From Pseudomonadota bacterium (lineage in GTDB: Bacteria; Pseudomonadota; Gammaproteobacteria; Ga0077536), in assembly GCA_029977665.1 (NCBI GenBank), contig JAPOKK010000011.1:1-33097 (forward strand): 33,097 nt of DNA. The letters run 5' to 3'. Below the pieces are notes generated by a model. That model searched no databases, was not told the origin of the DNA, and saw only the letters and a list, made by a program, of their open reading frames with translations. Positions 15,947 through 23,068 of the stretch are shown here, in pieces (the first letter of the stretch is position 1; each line of letters starts with the position of its first letter). The position numbers and the translations under genes are program-made.

Positions 15947-16244
15947 ACCGCTCCCGCAGCCAGGGTCTCGGGCGAATTTTTATGGGCTATCAGCAGCTTA
16001 CAAGCAATGACCCGTGGCCGCTGCGGCGTGTCAGAAAATTTGTCACGCCCCGCGCGGCGGTACCGGAGCGACGCGCGTCGCTCGTCGGCCATCACCAGGC
16101 GTCGGAATGGCCTGCACGCGCACCGTGCCGGTCCTTGCGCAGTCCCCTGAAAACCGCACTGTTGCAGGGCGCGGCCAGGCGCGACGGTCTGCCGCAGTGG
16201 TTCCCCCCGGAACCTTTCCTGTGATAGAAAACGTTTTCCGTATC
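15947..16244 (+). other. Intergenic control region between the VPLPA-CTERM and IclR genes
   Basis: No gene is credible in these 298 nt; the listed ORF 16014-17030 is the IclR gene extended upstream. It contains the inverted repeat GGCGTG-N13-CACGCC (16025-16049) with the AT-rich centre TCAGAAAATTTGT, which also holds a TGTCA direct repeat. Near the 3' end is the palindrome listed next. A TTTTT run at about 15976 has only a weak stem before it. Confidence 0.4.
16227..16238. promoter_or_regulatory. Palindromic operator candidate at the iclR-type gene start
   Basis: GAAAACGTTTTC is a perfect 12-nt palindrome centred 12 bp before the IclR start codon. It overlaps an extended -10-like TGTGATAGA. 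IclR-family regulators bind short palindromes of the GGAAA...TTTCC type and often repress themselves, so this is a reasonable autoregulatory site. Direct evidence is lacking. Confidence 0.4.
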
Positions 16245-17030
16245 ATGAATAGAACCATGCCCGCCCTGCCCACGACGAACCTCGGCACACCACCACGCCC
16301 GCGCTCGACGCTGCGCGCGCTCGATATCTTCGAAGCGTTCGAGGCGCTCAAGCGCCCGCTCTCGCTGTCGGAACTCGCGCGGACGGCGGGTCTGCCCGTG
16401 TCGACCTGCCACGCGGCGCTACGCGCGCTCGAGGACGCGGGGTACGTGTGCCAGCTCGAAGGCCGCGGTCTCTACCCGACGCGGCGCCTCGGCGACCTCG
16501 CCGATACCATCCGCGCGCACGATCCGATCGGCGCGCGTCTCGAACCACGCCTCGCGCAGCTGCGTGAACAAAGCGGGGAGACGGTCATTCTCGGCATCCG
16601 CCAGCGCGACACCGTGCAGTACCTGCTGGTGCTGGAGAGCGCACAGTCAATCCGCTACTCGGCGCGTGCCGGCGCGCAGAAACCGTTGCATTCGAGCGCG
16701 ATTGGCAAGGTGCTGCTGGGTGCGCTGGACACGCCGGCACTGACCGCCTGGCTCGCCGCGCACGAGCTGCCAGCGATCACGGCGCACACCCTGACCGGGC
16801 CCGACGCGCTCGGTGCCGACCTCGCGCGCTCGCGCGCGCGGGGCTACTACCTGACGCGCGGCGAGAACGTCGCCGACGTCATGGCGGTCGCTGCGCCGCT
16901 GGCGCTCGGCCAGACGCTGTGCGGCGTCGCCATCGCCGGCCCGCTCGCGCGCATGGAAGCCGCGCTGGCCTCGCACGTCGCGGCGCTCCGGCAGGCCGTC
17001 GCCGAACTGGGCGACGCCGCCGCGCCATGA
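16245..17030 (+). CDS. IclR-family transcriptional regulator
   Basis: 261 aa from the ATG at 16245 (a second ATG is at 16257), the normal IclR length. The ORF track starts 77 codons earlier, through the operator region. A winged helix-turn-helix (about 20-85) contains LRALDIFEAFEALKRPLSLSELARTAGLPVSTCHAALRALEDAGYV. A GAF-like effector domain (about 95-255) has ETVILGIRQRDTVQYLLVLES, GAQKPLHSSAIGKVLLG, and RGYYLTRGENVADVMAVAAPL. It lies directly upstream of the acyl-CoA mutase genes on the same strand, with 82 bp between them. The effector is probably a small acid or CoA ester tied to that pathway, but this is inferred from position. Confidence 0.9.
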   Translation: MNRTMPALPTTNLGTPPRPRSTLRALDIFEAFEALKRPLSLSELARTAGLPVSTCHAALRALEDAGYVCQLEGRGLYPTRRLGDLADTIRAHDPIGARLEPRLAQLREQSGETVILGIRQRDTVQYLLVLESAQSIRYSARAGAQKPLHSSAIGKVLLGALDTPALTAWLAAHELPAITAHTLTGPDALGADLARSRARGYYLTRGENVADVMAVAAPLALGQTLCGVAIAGPLARMEAALASHVAALRQAVAELGDAAAP

Positions 17031-17112
17031 ACCCCATGCGGAGCTTCATCCCCTCCCGGCCAGGCCGCACGCGCGCCTGCCGCATCCGACGCCATTGCAC
17101 AGAGAGGTATCC

Positions 17113-18717
17113 ATGAGTAGCCCCACCCCCAAGCCGCGCCTCGGCACGCACACCATGGCCGGGCTCGAAGTCCCGCTGCGCGCCGGCCCCGAGCTGGTCG
17201 ACCCGGACCGTATCGGCGAACCGGGCACGATGCCCTTCACGCGCGGCATCTTCGCCGACGGCTACCAGGGACGGCTGTGGACCATCCGCCAGTATTCGGG
17301 CTTCGGCACGGCCGAGGACACCAACGCCCGCTACCGCTTCCTGCTCGACCAGGGCCAGACCGGGCTCTCGGTCGCGCTCGACCTGCCCACGCAGTGCGGT
17401 TACGACCCGGTCGACCCGATGGCGCGCCCCGAGGTCGGCAAGGTCGGCGTGTCGCTGTCGAACCTGGCCGAGATGGAGATCCTGTTCGACGGCATCGACC
17501 TCGGCGCGATCTCGACGTCGTTCACCATCAACGGCACGGCCGCGATCATCTACGCGATGTATCTCGCGACCGCCGACAAGCTCGGCGTGCCACGCGAGAA
17601 GCTGACCGGCACCATTCAGAACGATATCCTGAAGGAGTATGTCGCGCGCGGCACCTGGATCTTCCCGGTGCGGCCCTCGATGCGCCTCATCGCCGACACC
17701 ATCCTCTACGCCAACGAGGCGACGCCGCGCTTCAACCCGATCAGCATCGCCGGTGCCCACGTGCGCGACGCCGGTGCGACGGCCATCGAGGAAATGGCCT
17801 ACACGCTCGCCAACGGCCTCGCCTACGTCGACGAACTCCAGCGTCGCGGCGGTGACGTCGCCAGGTTCGCGCGGCGGCTCTCGTTCTTCTTCTACGTCCA
17901 TCAGGATTTCTTCGAGGAAGTCGCCAAGTTCCGTGCCGGCCGCCGCCTGTGGGCGAAACTGCTGAACGAACGCTACGGCGTGACCGACGAGAAGGCGCTC
18001 ATGTTCCGCTTCGGCGTGGTCTGCGGCGGCTCCTCGCTGGTCGCGCCGCAGCCGCTGAACAACATCGTGCGGGTGACCGTCGAGACCATGGCGGCGGTGT
18101 TCGGCGGTGCGCAGTCGATCTTCACCTGCGCCTACGACGAAGCCTTCCAGATCCCGACCGAGACCTCGGCGGAGATCGCGCTGCGCACGCAGCAGATCCT
18201 CGCCTACGAGTCGGGCATCGGGCGCAGCGTCGACGCTCTCGGCGGCAGCTATGTCGTCGAGCACCTGACCAACCAGATGGAAGACGGCATCACCGAGGTG
18301 ATGCGGGAGATCGATGACTACGGCGGTGTCGAGAAGGCGATCGAAGACGGCTGGCTGCAGATGCGCATCGCCGAACGCGCGCTCGAACGCAAGCAGAAGG
18401 TCGATCGCGGCGACACCGTGATCGTCGGTCAGAACTTCTTCGCCCGCGACGACGGCGAGCGCGGCGTCGGCGAAACGTTCCACGTCGATCCGAATGCCGC
18501 CGCACGCGTGGTCGAGAAATACGAACGTATCCGCGACACGCGCGACGCGGTCGCCGCGGAACGCACGCTGGCCGCACTCGGTCGCGCCGCCGCCAACGAT
18601 GACGAGAACCTCATGCCCTACCTCGTCGACTGCTGCCATGCCTACGTCACCGTCGGCGAGATGGTCGAACGGATGAAGGCCCAATGGGGCGAGTTCCAGG
18701 AGCCCGTACGCCTATGA
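17113..18717 (+). CDS. B12-dependent acyl-CoA mutase, large (catalytic) subunit, methylmalonyl-CoA mutase-like
   Basis: 534 aa from the ATG at 17113 with GAGAGG just upstream. It is a stand-alone TIM-barrel subunit that rearranges acyl-CoA carbon skeletons with adenosylcobalamin; the B12 domain is the next gene. Evidence: WTIRQYSGFGTAEDTN, LTGTIQNDILKEYVARGTWIFP, and AAVFGGAQSIFTCAYDEAF. Aligned from memory with human MCM, Tyr61 and Arg179 match the substrate-carboxylate-binding Tyr110 and Arg228 with identical spacing, favouring methylmalonyl-CoA over isobutyryl- or hydroxyisobutyryl-CoA. However LPTQCGYDPVDP replaces ATHRGYDSD, and Ala215 replaces the Tyr before the conserved His216. The exact substrate is therefore open. 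It overlaps the small-subunit gene by ATGA. Confidence 0.88.
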   Translation: MSSPTPKPRLGTHTMAGLEVPLRAGPELVDPDRIGEPGTMPFTRGIFADGYQGRLWTIRQYSGFGTAEDTNARYRFLLDQGQTGLSVALDLPTQCGYDPVDPMARPEVGKVGVSLSNLAEMEILFDGIDLGAISTSFTINGTAAIIYAMYLATADKLGVPREKLTGTIQNDILKEYVARGTWIFPVRPSMRLIADTILYANEATPRFNPISIAGAHVRDAGATAIEEMAYTLANGLAYVDELQRRGGDVARFARRLSFFFYVHQDFFEEVAKFRAGRRLWAKLLNERYGVTDEKALMFRFGVVCGGSSLVAPQPLNNIVRVTVETMAAVFGGAQSIFTCAYDEAFQIPTETSAEIALRTQQILAYESGIGRSVDALGGSYVVEHLTNQMEDGITEVMREIDDYGGVEKAIEDGWLQMRIAERALERKQKVDRGDTVIVGQNFFARDDGERGVGETFHVDPNAAARVVEKYERIRDTRDAVAAERTLAALGRAAANDDENLMPYLVDCCHAYVTVGEMVERMKAQWGEFQEPVRL

Positions 18718-19154
18718 ACACCTCTACCGCAACTACCGTCGACAACGGCCCCACCAGCACGCCGCTGCGCGGCAAACGCATACTCGTTGCCAAGCCCGGG
18801 CTCGACGGCCACGACATCGGCGCCAAGGTCGTCGCCCTGGCGCTGCGCAACGCCGGCGCCGAGGTCATCTACACCGGCCTGCGCAAGAGCCCGCAGCAGA
18901 TCGCACGCGTCGCCGTCGACGAAGGCGTCGACGCGGTCGGGCTGTCGATCCTCTCCGGCAGCCACCTCGAGCTCGTGCGCCAGGTCGTCGAATGCCTGGG
19001 CGCGGAGGATGCCGCCGACATCGCCGTGTTCGTCGGCGGCACGGTGCCGCACGAGGACCATGCGGATCTCGAAGCACTCGGCGTGCGCGGCATCTATACC
19101 AGCGACCAGCCGCTGGCCGAGGTCATCGCGGCACTCGCCGCGGCGCTCGCCTGA
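18714..19154 (+). CDS. B12-binding small subunit of the acyl-CoA mutase
   Basis: 146 aa from the ATG at 18714, overlapping the large-subunit stop as ATGA, so the two are translationally coupled. The cobalamin-binding signature GKRILVAKPGLDGHDIGAKVVALAL (DxHxxG at about residue 35) supplies the lower-ligand His; SILSGSHLELV and FVGGTVPHEDHADLEALGVRGIYT complete the Rossmann-like fold. It pairs with the preceding subunit to form the holoenzyme. The split large/small arrangement is seen in archaeal-type MCM and in hydroxyisobutyryl-CoA mutase. Confidence 0.92.
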   Translation: MNTSTATTVDNGPTSTPLRGKRILVAKPGLDGHDIGAKVVALALRNAGAEVIYTGLRKSPQQIARVAVDEGVDAVGLSILSGSHLELVRQVVECLGAEDAADIAVFVGGTVPHEDHADLEALGVRGIYTSDQPLAEVIAALAAALA

Positions 19155-19161
19155 GGTACGC

Positions 19162-20055
19162 GTGAGCGAGACCCTGACGCGCCGCGAACTCGGCCGCCGG
19201 CTGAGCCGGCTTGCCGACGCCAGCGTCGCCGAAGTGCTGGCGCTGGCCCCGGCCGCGCCCTCGAAAGTACCGCGCATCGGCCTCACCGGGGCGCCGGGCG
19301 TCGGCAAGAGCAGCCTCGCCGGCCGGCTCGGCCTGCTGCGCGCGCAGGCGCGCCGCATCGGCATGCTCGCGGTCGATCCGTCCAGCCCGCTGACCGGCGG
19401 CGCCATTCTCGGCGACCGCATCCGGCTCGACGAACTGGCCGGCGCCGAGAACCTCTACCTGCGCTCGATCGCCTCGCGCTCGAGCAGCGACGGGCTGGCC
19501 GAGAACCTGCCTGAGCTGCTCGAAACCCTGGCCGCCGCGGGCTTCGACGAACTCGTGCTCGAAACCGTCGGCGTCGGCCAGGCCGAGCATGCCGTGCGCA
19601 GCCAGGTCGATACCCTCGCGCTGGTATTGATGCCGGGCTCGGGCGACACCGTGCAGGCCATGAAGGCCGGCATGATGGAGCTCGCCGACCTCTACGTCAT
19701 CAACAAATGCGAGCTGCCCGGGGCGCAGCAGCTCGCGGCCGAGATTCAGCGCGTGCAGTCGCTGGTCGGCACGCACGGCGGCTGGGCGGCGCCGGTGGTG
19801 CTGACCTCGATTCACGATGCCGACACGATCGCCGAGCTGTCGGCAGCCATCGATGCACACCAGGCCTGGCTTGCCGACTCGGGCAACCGCGAAGCGGTGC
19901 TCGAGCAACGCGCGCGCTACCGGCTGCGCCTGTTGCTCGAACGACGCCTCGGCGAAGTACTCGGTACGTTATCGCCGCAGGCGCTGGACGGGCCGCTGGC
20001 CGAACAGTTCGCCACCGTTGCCGCCGCGCTGCCGCTCGACGACGGGACACCCTGA
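19162..20055 (+). CDS. meaB: MeaB/ArgK-family GTPase, mutase chaperone
   Basis: 297 aa from a GTG at 19162 preceded by GAGG; the ORF-track start is a shadow over the small subunit. A G3E-type P-loop GTPase that guards acyl-CoA mutases and gates cofactor loading. Visible motifs: Walker A GLTGAPGVGKSS (about residue 38), AVDPSSPLTGGAILGDRIRL (switch), ETVGVGQAEHAV (Walker B/switch II region), MKAGMMELADLYVINKCE (base recognition, where NKxD is usual and NKCE is seen). It is separated from the small subunit by 7 bp. The altered guanine-recognition motif is minor and may be tolerated. Confidence 0.92.
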   Translation: MSETLTRRELGRRLSRLADASVAEVLALAPAAPSKVPRIGLTGAPGVGKSSLAGRLGLLRAQARRIGMLAVDPSSPLTGGAILGDRIRLDELAGAENLYLRSIASRSSSDGLAENLPELLETLAAAGFDELVLETVGVGQAEHAVRSQVDTLALVLMPGSGDTVQAMKAGMMELADLYVINKCELPGAQQLAAEIQRVQSLVGTHGGWAAPVVLTSIHDADTIAELSAAIDAHQAWLADSGNREAVLEQRARYRLRLLLERRLGEVLGTLSPQALDGPLAEQFATVAAALPLDDGTP

Positions 20056-20189
20056 GCGCAACGCGGCCACGGCCGGAACCCGCTGACGCTCCCGATGGTC
20101 GTAGAATCGTGCTCGCAGACACCCGGGAAGTCGCCGCGCCCGCCTCGTCGCGCAGCCACCGCCCGCCAACATGACAACAGGGGAAAGAC

Positions 20190-20660
20190 ATGACCAGTAT
20201 CAAGCACGTGCTCGTCGCCACCGACGGCTCGGAGGGTTCGCGCAAAGCGGCCGGCGTCGCCGGCGAGTTGGCACGCGCGCTCGGCGCCCGGGTGAGCGTG
20301 CTCCTGGTGCAGAGCGAGGAGATCCTCATGCCCCACGCGTGGGGTTCGGGCGAATACCCGGCGGCCGCGCCCTGGGGCTCGATGTCGATCGACGAAGTCC
20401 GCGCCTCGCTCGAGAAGCGCGTGGAAGAGAAGGAACTGCCGGAGACCGCGGCGGCGCTCGGCGAACTGGCCAGCGCGCCGACGCTGGTGCAGCGCTGGGG
20501 ACACGCGGCGGAAGAGATCTGCGGCTATGCGGAGCGCGAGGCAGTCGACCTGATCGTCATCGGTTCGCACGGCCGCTCGGGGATCAAGCGCGTCCTGCTC
20601 GGCAGCGTCAGCAACGCGGTCGCCAACCACGCCCCCTGCCCGGTGACGATCGTACGCTGA
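20190..20660 (+). CDS. Universal stress protein (UspA family, ATP-binding type)
   Basis: 156 aa; the ATG follows AGGGGAAAG, a good ribosome-binding site. It begins IKHVLVATDGSEGSRKAAGVAGELA and ends with DLIVIGSHGRSGIKRVLLGSVSNAVANHAPCPVTIVR, the G-2x-G-9x-G(S/N) nucleotide-binding signature. It is cytoplasmic, probably dimeric, and linked to stress or energy status. The gap from meaB is 134 bp and contains TAGAAT (20102-20107), a possible -10, so it may have its own promoter as well as read-through. Confidence 0.93.
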   Translation: MTSIKHVLVATDGSEGSRKAAGVAGELARALGARVSVLLVQSEEILMPHAWGSGEYPAAAPWGSMSIDEVRASLEKRVEEKELPETAAALGELASAPTLVQRWGHAAEEICGYAEREAVDLIVIGSHGRSGIKRVLLGSVSNAVANHAPCPVTIVR

Positions 20661-20715
20661 GCGCGGCACCCCGCCCGCGCCGCGGCGGCTGACGCCCGAG
20701 CAAGAACGTCGGCGC

Positions 20716-21882
20716 GTGTCCCGCTTCATGCTGCCCGATACCGCACAACGCCAGCTCGTCGACGCGACGCGTGAGTTCGTGCAACGCGAGATCACGCCGC
20801 ACGTCGGCGCGTGGGAACGCGCCGGCGAGGGCGTCCCGGAGACGCTGCTCTCACGGCTCGGTGAACTCGGCTATTTCGGCCTGCTGGTGCCGCACGAACT
20901 CGGTGGCAGCGATCTCGACATGCGTACCTACGCCCGCGTCACCGAGGAACTCGCTGCCGGTGACTGCGGCTTGACCAACCTCGTCAACGTCAGCAATTCG
21001 CCGGTATGCGCGGCATTGCGCGACCACGGCAGCGCGGCCCAGCACGCGCGCTGGCTCGTGCCGCTCGCCGCCGGCAGGCTGCGCGCCTGCTTCATGCTGA
21101 CCGAGGCCGCGGCCGGCTCCGACGCCGCGGCGATCACGACCCGCGCGCGGCGCAGCGCGAACGGCTGGCGCATCGACGGCGTGAAGCGCTTCGTCACCGC
21201 GGGCAAGAGCGCGCATCTCGCGCTGGTCGTCGCGGTCACCGAACCGCAGGCCGGCAAGCGCGGGATCTCCACGTTCCTGGTGCCGACCGACACGCCCGGC
21301 TACCGCGTGCTGCGCGTCGAGGACAAGCTCGGCCATCGCAACTGCGATACCTGCGAGGTCGCGCTCGACGGTATCGAGCTCGGCGACGAGCACCTGCTCG
21401 GCGCGCCCGGCGACGGCTATCGTATTGCGCTCGCCTATCTCAATGGCGGCCGTATCGGCGTCGCGGCCCAGGCCATCGGCGTCGCCCGCGCGGCACTCGA
21501 ACACGCCATGGCCTACGCGCGCGAACGCGAGACCTTCGGTCGCGCCATCGTCGAACACCAGGCCGTCGGCTTTCGCCTCGCGCGCATGGCGACGCGGCTT
21601 GCCGCGGCGCGCGCGCTGACCCTCGATGCGGCCGCGCGCGCCGATGCCGGCGAAGATGCCGCTGTCGCGGCCTCGATGGCCAAGGCCGAGGCCAGCAGCA
21701 TGGCCGAGGCCGTGACCTCGGCCGCGCTGCAGGTACACGGCGGCCAGGGCTACCTGCGCGACTGCCCGGTCGAGAAGCTCTACCGCGACGCGCGCGTGCT
21801 CAGCATCTACGAGGGCACCAACGACATACAGCAGCTCGTCATCGCGCGCGCGATCGCCGCCGGCTGGTCGCCGCGCCCCTGA
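20716..21882 (+). CDS. Acyl-CoA dehydrogenase
   Basis: 388 aa from a GTG at 20716; an ATG 12 nt downstream is equally possible, and neither has a strong ribosome-binding site. It is an FAD-dependent alpha,beta-dehydrogenase of acyl-CoA thioesters that passes electrons to ETF. Motifs: CFMLTEAAAGSDAAAI (flavin loop, about 130), RVEDKLGHRNCDTCEVALDGIEL, GRIGVAAQAIGVARAALEHAMAYARERETFGRAI, ALQVHGGQGYLRDCPVEKLYRDARVLSIYEGTNDIQ. The Glu of YEGTNDIQ is the catalytic base of short-chain acyl-CoA dehydrogenases. Position suggests it acts on the acyl-CoA made or used by the mutase, perhaps a branched or short chain; this is not proven. Confidence 0.92.
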   Translation: MSRFMLPDTAQRQLVDATREFVQREITPHVGAWERAGEGVPETLLSRLGELGYFGLLVPHELGGSDLDMRTYARVTEELAAGDCGLTNLVNVSNSPVCAALRDHGSAAQHARWLVPLAAGRLRACFMLTEAAAGSDAAAITTRARRSANGWRIDGVKRFVTAGKSAHLALVVAVTEPQAGKRGISTFLVPTDTPGYRVLRVEDKLGHRNCDTCEVALDGIELGDEHLLGAPGDGYRIALAYLNGGRIGVAAQAIGVARAALEHAMAYARERETFGRAIVEHQAVGFRLARMATRLAAARALTLDAAARADAGEDAAVAASMAKAEASSMAEAVTSAALQVHGGQGYLRDCPVEKLYRDARVLSIYEGTNDIQQLVIARAIAAGWSPRP

Positions 21883-22019
21883 CGCGACCGTGGCGCGAGC
21901 CCCCGCACCGGCAGGGTACGCTCGCCGGCGCAAGCAGTTACCATGACGCCAACGGCCCGCCCCGCCCGCCGCGCGTCCCGCGCCCCGGGTCCAGCCCGCG
22001 GCCGCTGGAGGAGGATCCC

Positions 22020-22967
22020 ATGAAAGAGCTGAACTGCCTGCACCACATCACGCTGTGCACGGGCGACGCCCAGGAGGATTACGACTTTCACACCCGCACG
22101 CTCGGTATGCGCAGCGTCAAGAAGACGCTGCTCTACGACGGCAAGGTACCCATCTACCACTTCTACTACGCCAACGCCGACGGCGCGCCGAGCGCCATCG
22201 TGACCAGCTTCCCGATGCGGCACACCGGCCGTATGGGGCGGCGGGGCGGCAACCAGATCAAGACCCTGATGCTCGCCGTGCCGCGCGGCGCGGCATCCTA
22301 CTGGCTCGAACGCCTGGCCGCGCACGGCATCGCCGCGACGCTGACCGAGCGCCTGGGTGAACGGCGCATCGCTTTCACCCACCCCTGTGGCATCCCCTAC
22401 GAGCTGGTTGAAGTCGATGACGATCCGCGGCGCGGCTGGGACCAGGCCGGCGTCCCGCTGGACGCCGCGATCCATGGCCTGCACGGTATCGAGGTGACCG
22501 TGCGCGATGCCGATGTCATGGACGACTTCGTCCGCGAAGCCTGGAGCTGCGAGCGTGGCGTAGACGAAGGCGCGACGGTGCGCTACGCGATGGGCGCGGG
22601 CGCCAGCGGCAGCCTCATCGACGTCACCGCCGAACCCGACCTGCACCAGGGCACCTGGACCTTCGCCGAGGGCACCGTCCATCACTGCGCGTTCGACATC
22701 GCCAACCTCGACCTGCAGCGGGAGTACAAGGCCTACGTGGAAGGGCTCGGCTACACCGACGTGTCCGACGTCAAGGATCGCGGCTACTTCGACTCCATCT
22801 ACGTGCGCACACCGGGCGGCGCCCTGTTTGAAGCGACGGTGAGCAAGCCGGCCGGCTGGGCGGTCGACGAGGACCCGGCGCACATCGGCGAGGAGCTGAT
22901 GATCTCCCCGCAGTTCGAGCAGGACCGCGAGGAAATCCTCGAGATCATCGGCCGCGTGGCGTACTGA
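22020..22967 (+). CDS. Two-domain VOC-family ring-cleaving dioxygenase (MhqO/hydroquinone type)
   Basis: 315 aa; the ATG at 22020 follows the strong GGAGGAGGA. The ORF-track entry joins it to a shadow of the acyl-CoA dehydrogenase. Two glyoxalase/VOC modules (about 5-130 and 150-290) are visible: LHHITLCTGDAQEDYDFHTRTLGM, PIYHFYYANADG, then HGIEVTVRDADVMDDFV and VHHCAFDIANLDLQREYKAYVEGLGYTDVSDVKDRGYFDSIYVRTPGGALFEAT. The His in LHHITL, the His in VHHCAFD and the Glu in LFEAT fit the 2-His-1-Glu metal site. Relatives cleave hydroquinones or have unknown substrates. It is too large, and has the wrong architecture, for a methylmalonyl-CoA epimerase. Confidence 0.82.
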   Translation: MKELNCLHHITLCTGDAQEDYDFHTRTLGMRSVKKTLLYDGKVPIYHFYYANADGAPSAIVTSFPMRHTGRMGRRGGNQIKTLMLAVPRGAASYWLERLAAHGIAATLTERLGERRIAFTHPCGIPYELVEVDDDPRRGWDQAGVPLDAAIHGLHGIEVTVRDADVMDDFVREAWSCERGVDEGATVRYAMGAGASGSLIDVTAEPDLHQGTWTFAEGTVHHCAFDIANLDLQREYKAYVEGLGYTDVSDVKDRGYFDSIYVRTPGGALFEATVSKPAGWAVDEDPAHIGEELMISPQFEQDREEILEIIGRVAY

Positions 22968-22969
22968 GA

Positions 22970-23068
22970 AATTCGGGGGACAGTTTACTTAATCGGACAC
23001 CCCGTTTCGGGCCGCACAGCAGGTCACCGCCAATTAAGTAAACTGTCCCCCGAAGTCGCCCCCGAATT
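22970..23068. repeat. Small inverted-repeat (REP/REPIN-like) element between convergent genes
   Basis: A perfect 22-bp inverted repeat, TTCGGGGGACAGTTTACTTAAT (22972-22993) and its reverse complement (23033-23054), encloses 39 nt. An additional CCCCCGAATT copy (23059-23068) mirrors the outer AATTCGGGGG (22970-22979). The AT-containing GGGGACAGTTTACTTAAT arm is unlike the surrounding GC-rich coding DNA. Such GGGGACAG...TTAAT arms are, to my recollection, found as interspersed repeats near REP-associated tyrosine transposases. The element begins 2 bp after the dioxygenase stop codon. The right arm carries the aminotransferase stop codon, so it entered or replaced that gene's 3' end. It may also stop transcription both ways. 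Confidence 0.7.

Noticed and set aside
16879-18684. 601-aa minus-strand ORF opposite the mutase large subunit
   Set aside because: No family motifs, while the plus strand encodes an intact mutase; antisense shadow.
20102-20107. TAGAAT as the -10 box of a separate usp promoter
   Set aside because: No credible -35 at 16-18 nt; kept only as a remark in the usp entry.
22020-22967. VOC protein as methylmalonyl-CoA epimerase for the adjacent mutase
   Set aside because: Epimerases are single polypeptides of about 130-150 aa; this one is 315 aa with two modules and a 2-His-1-Glu dioxygenase-like site.
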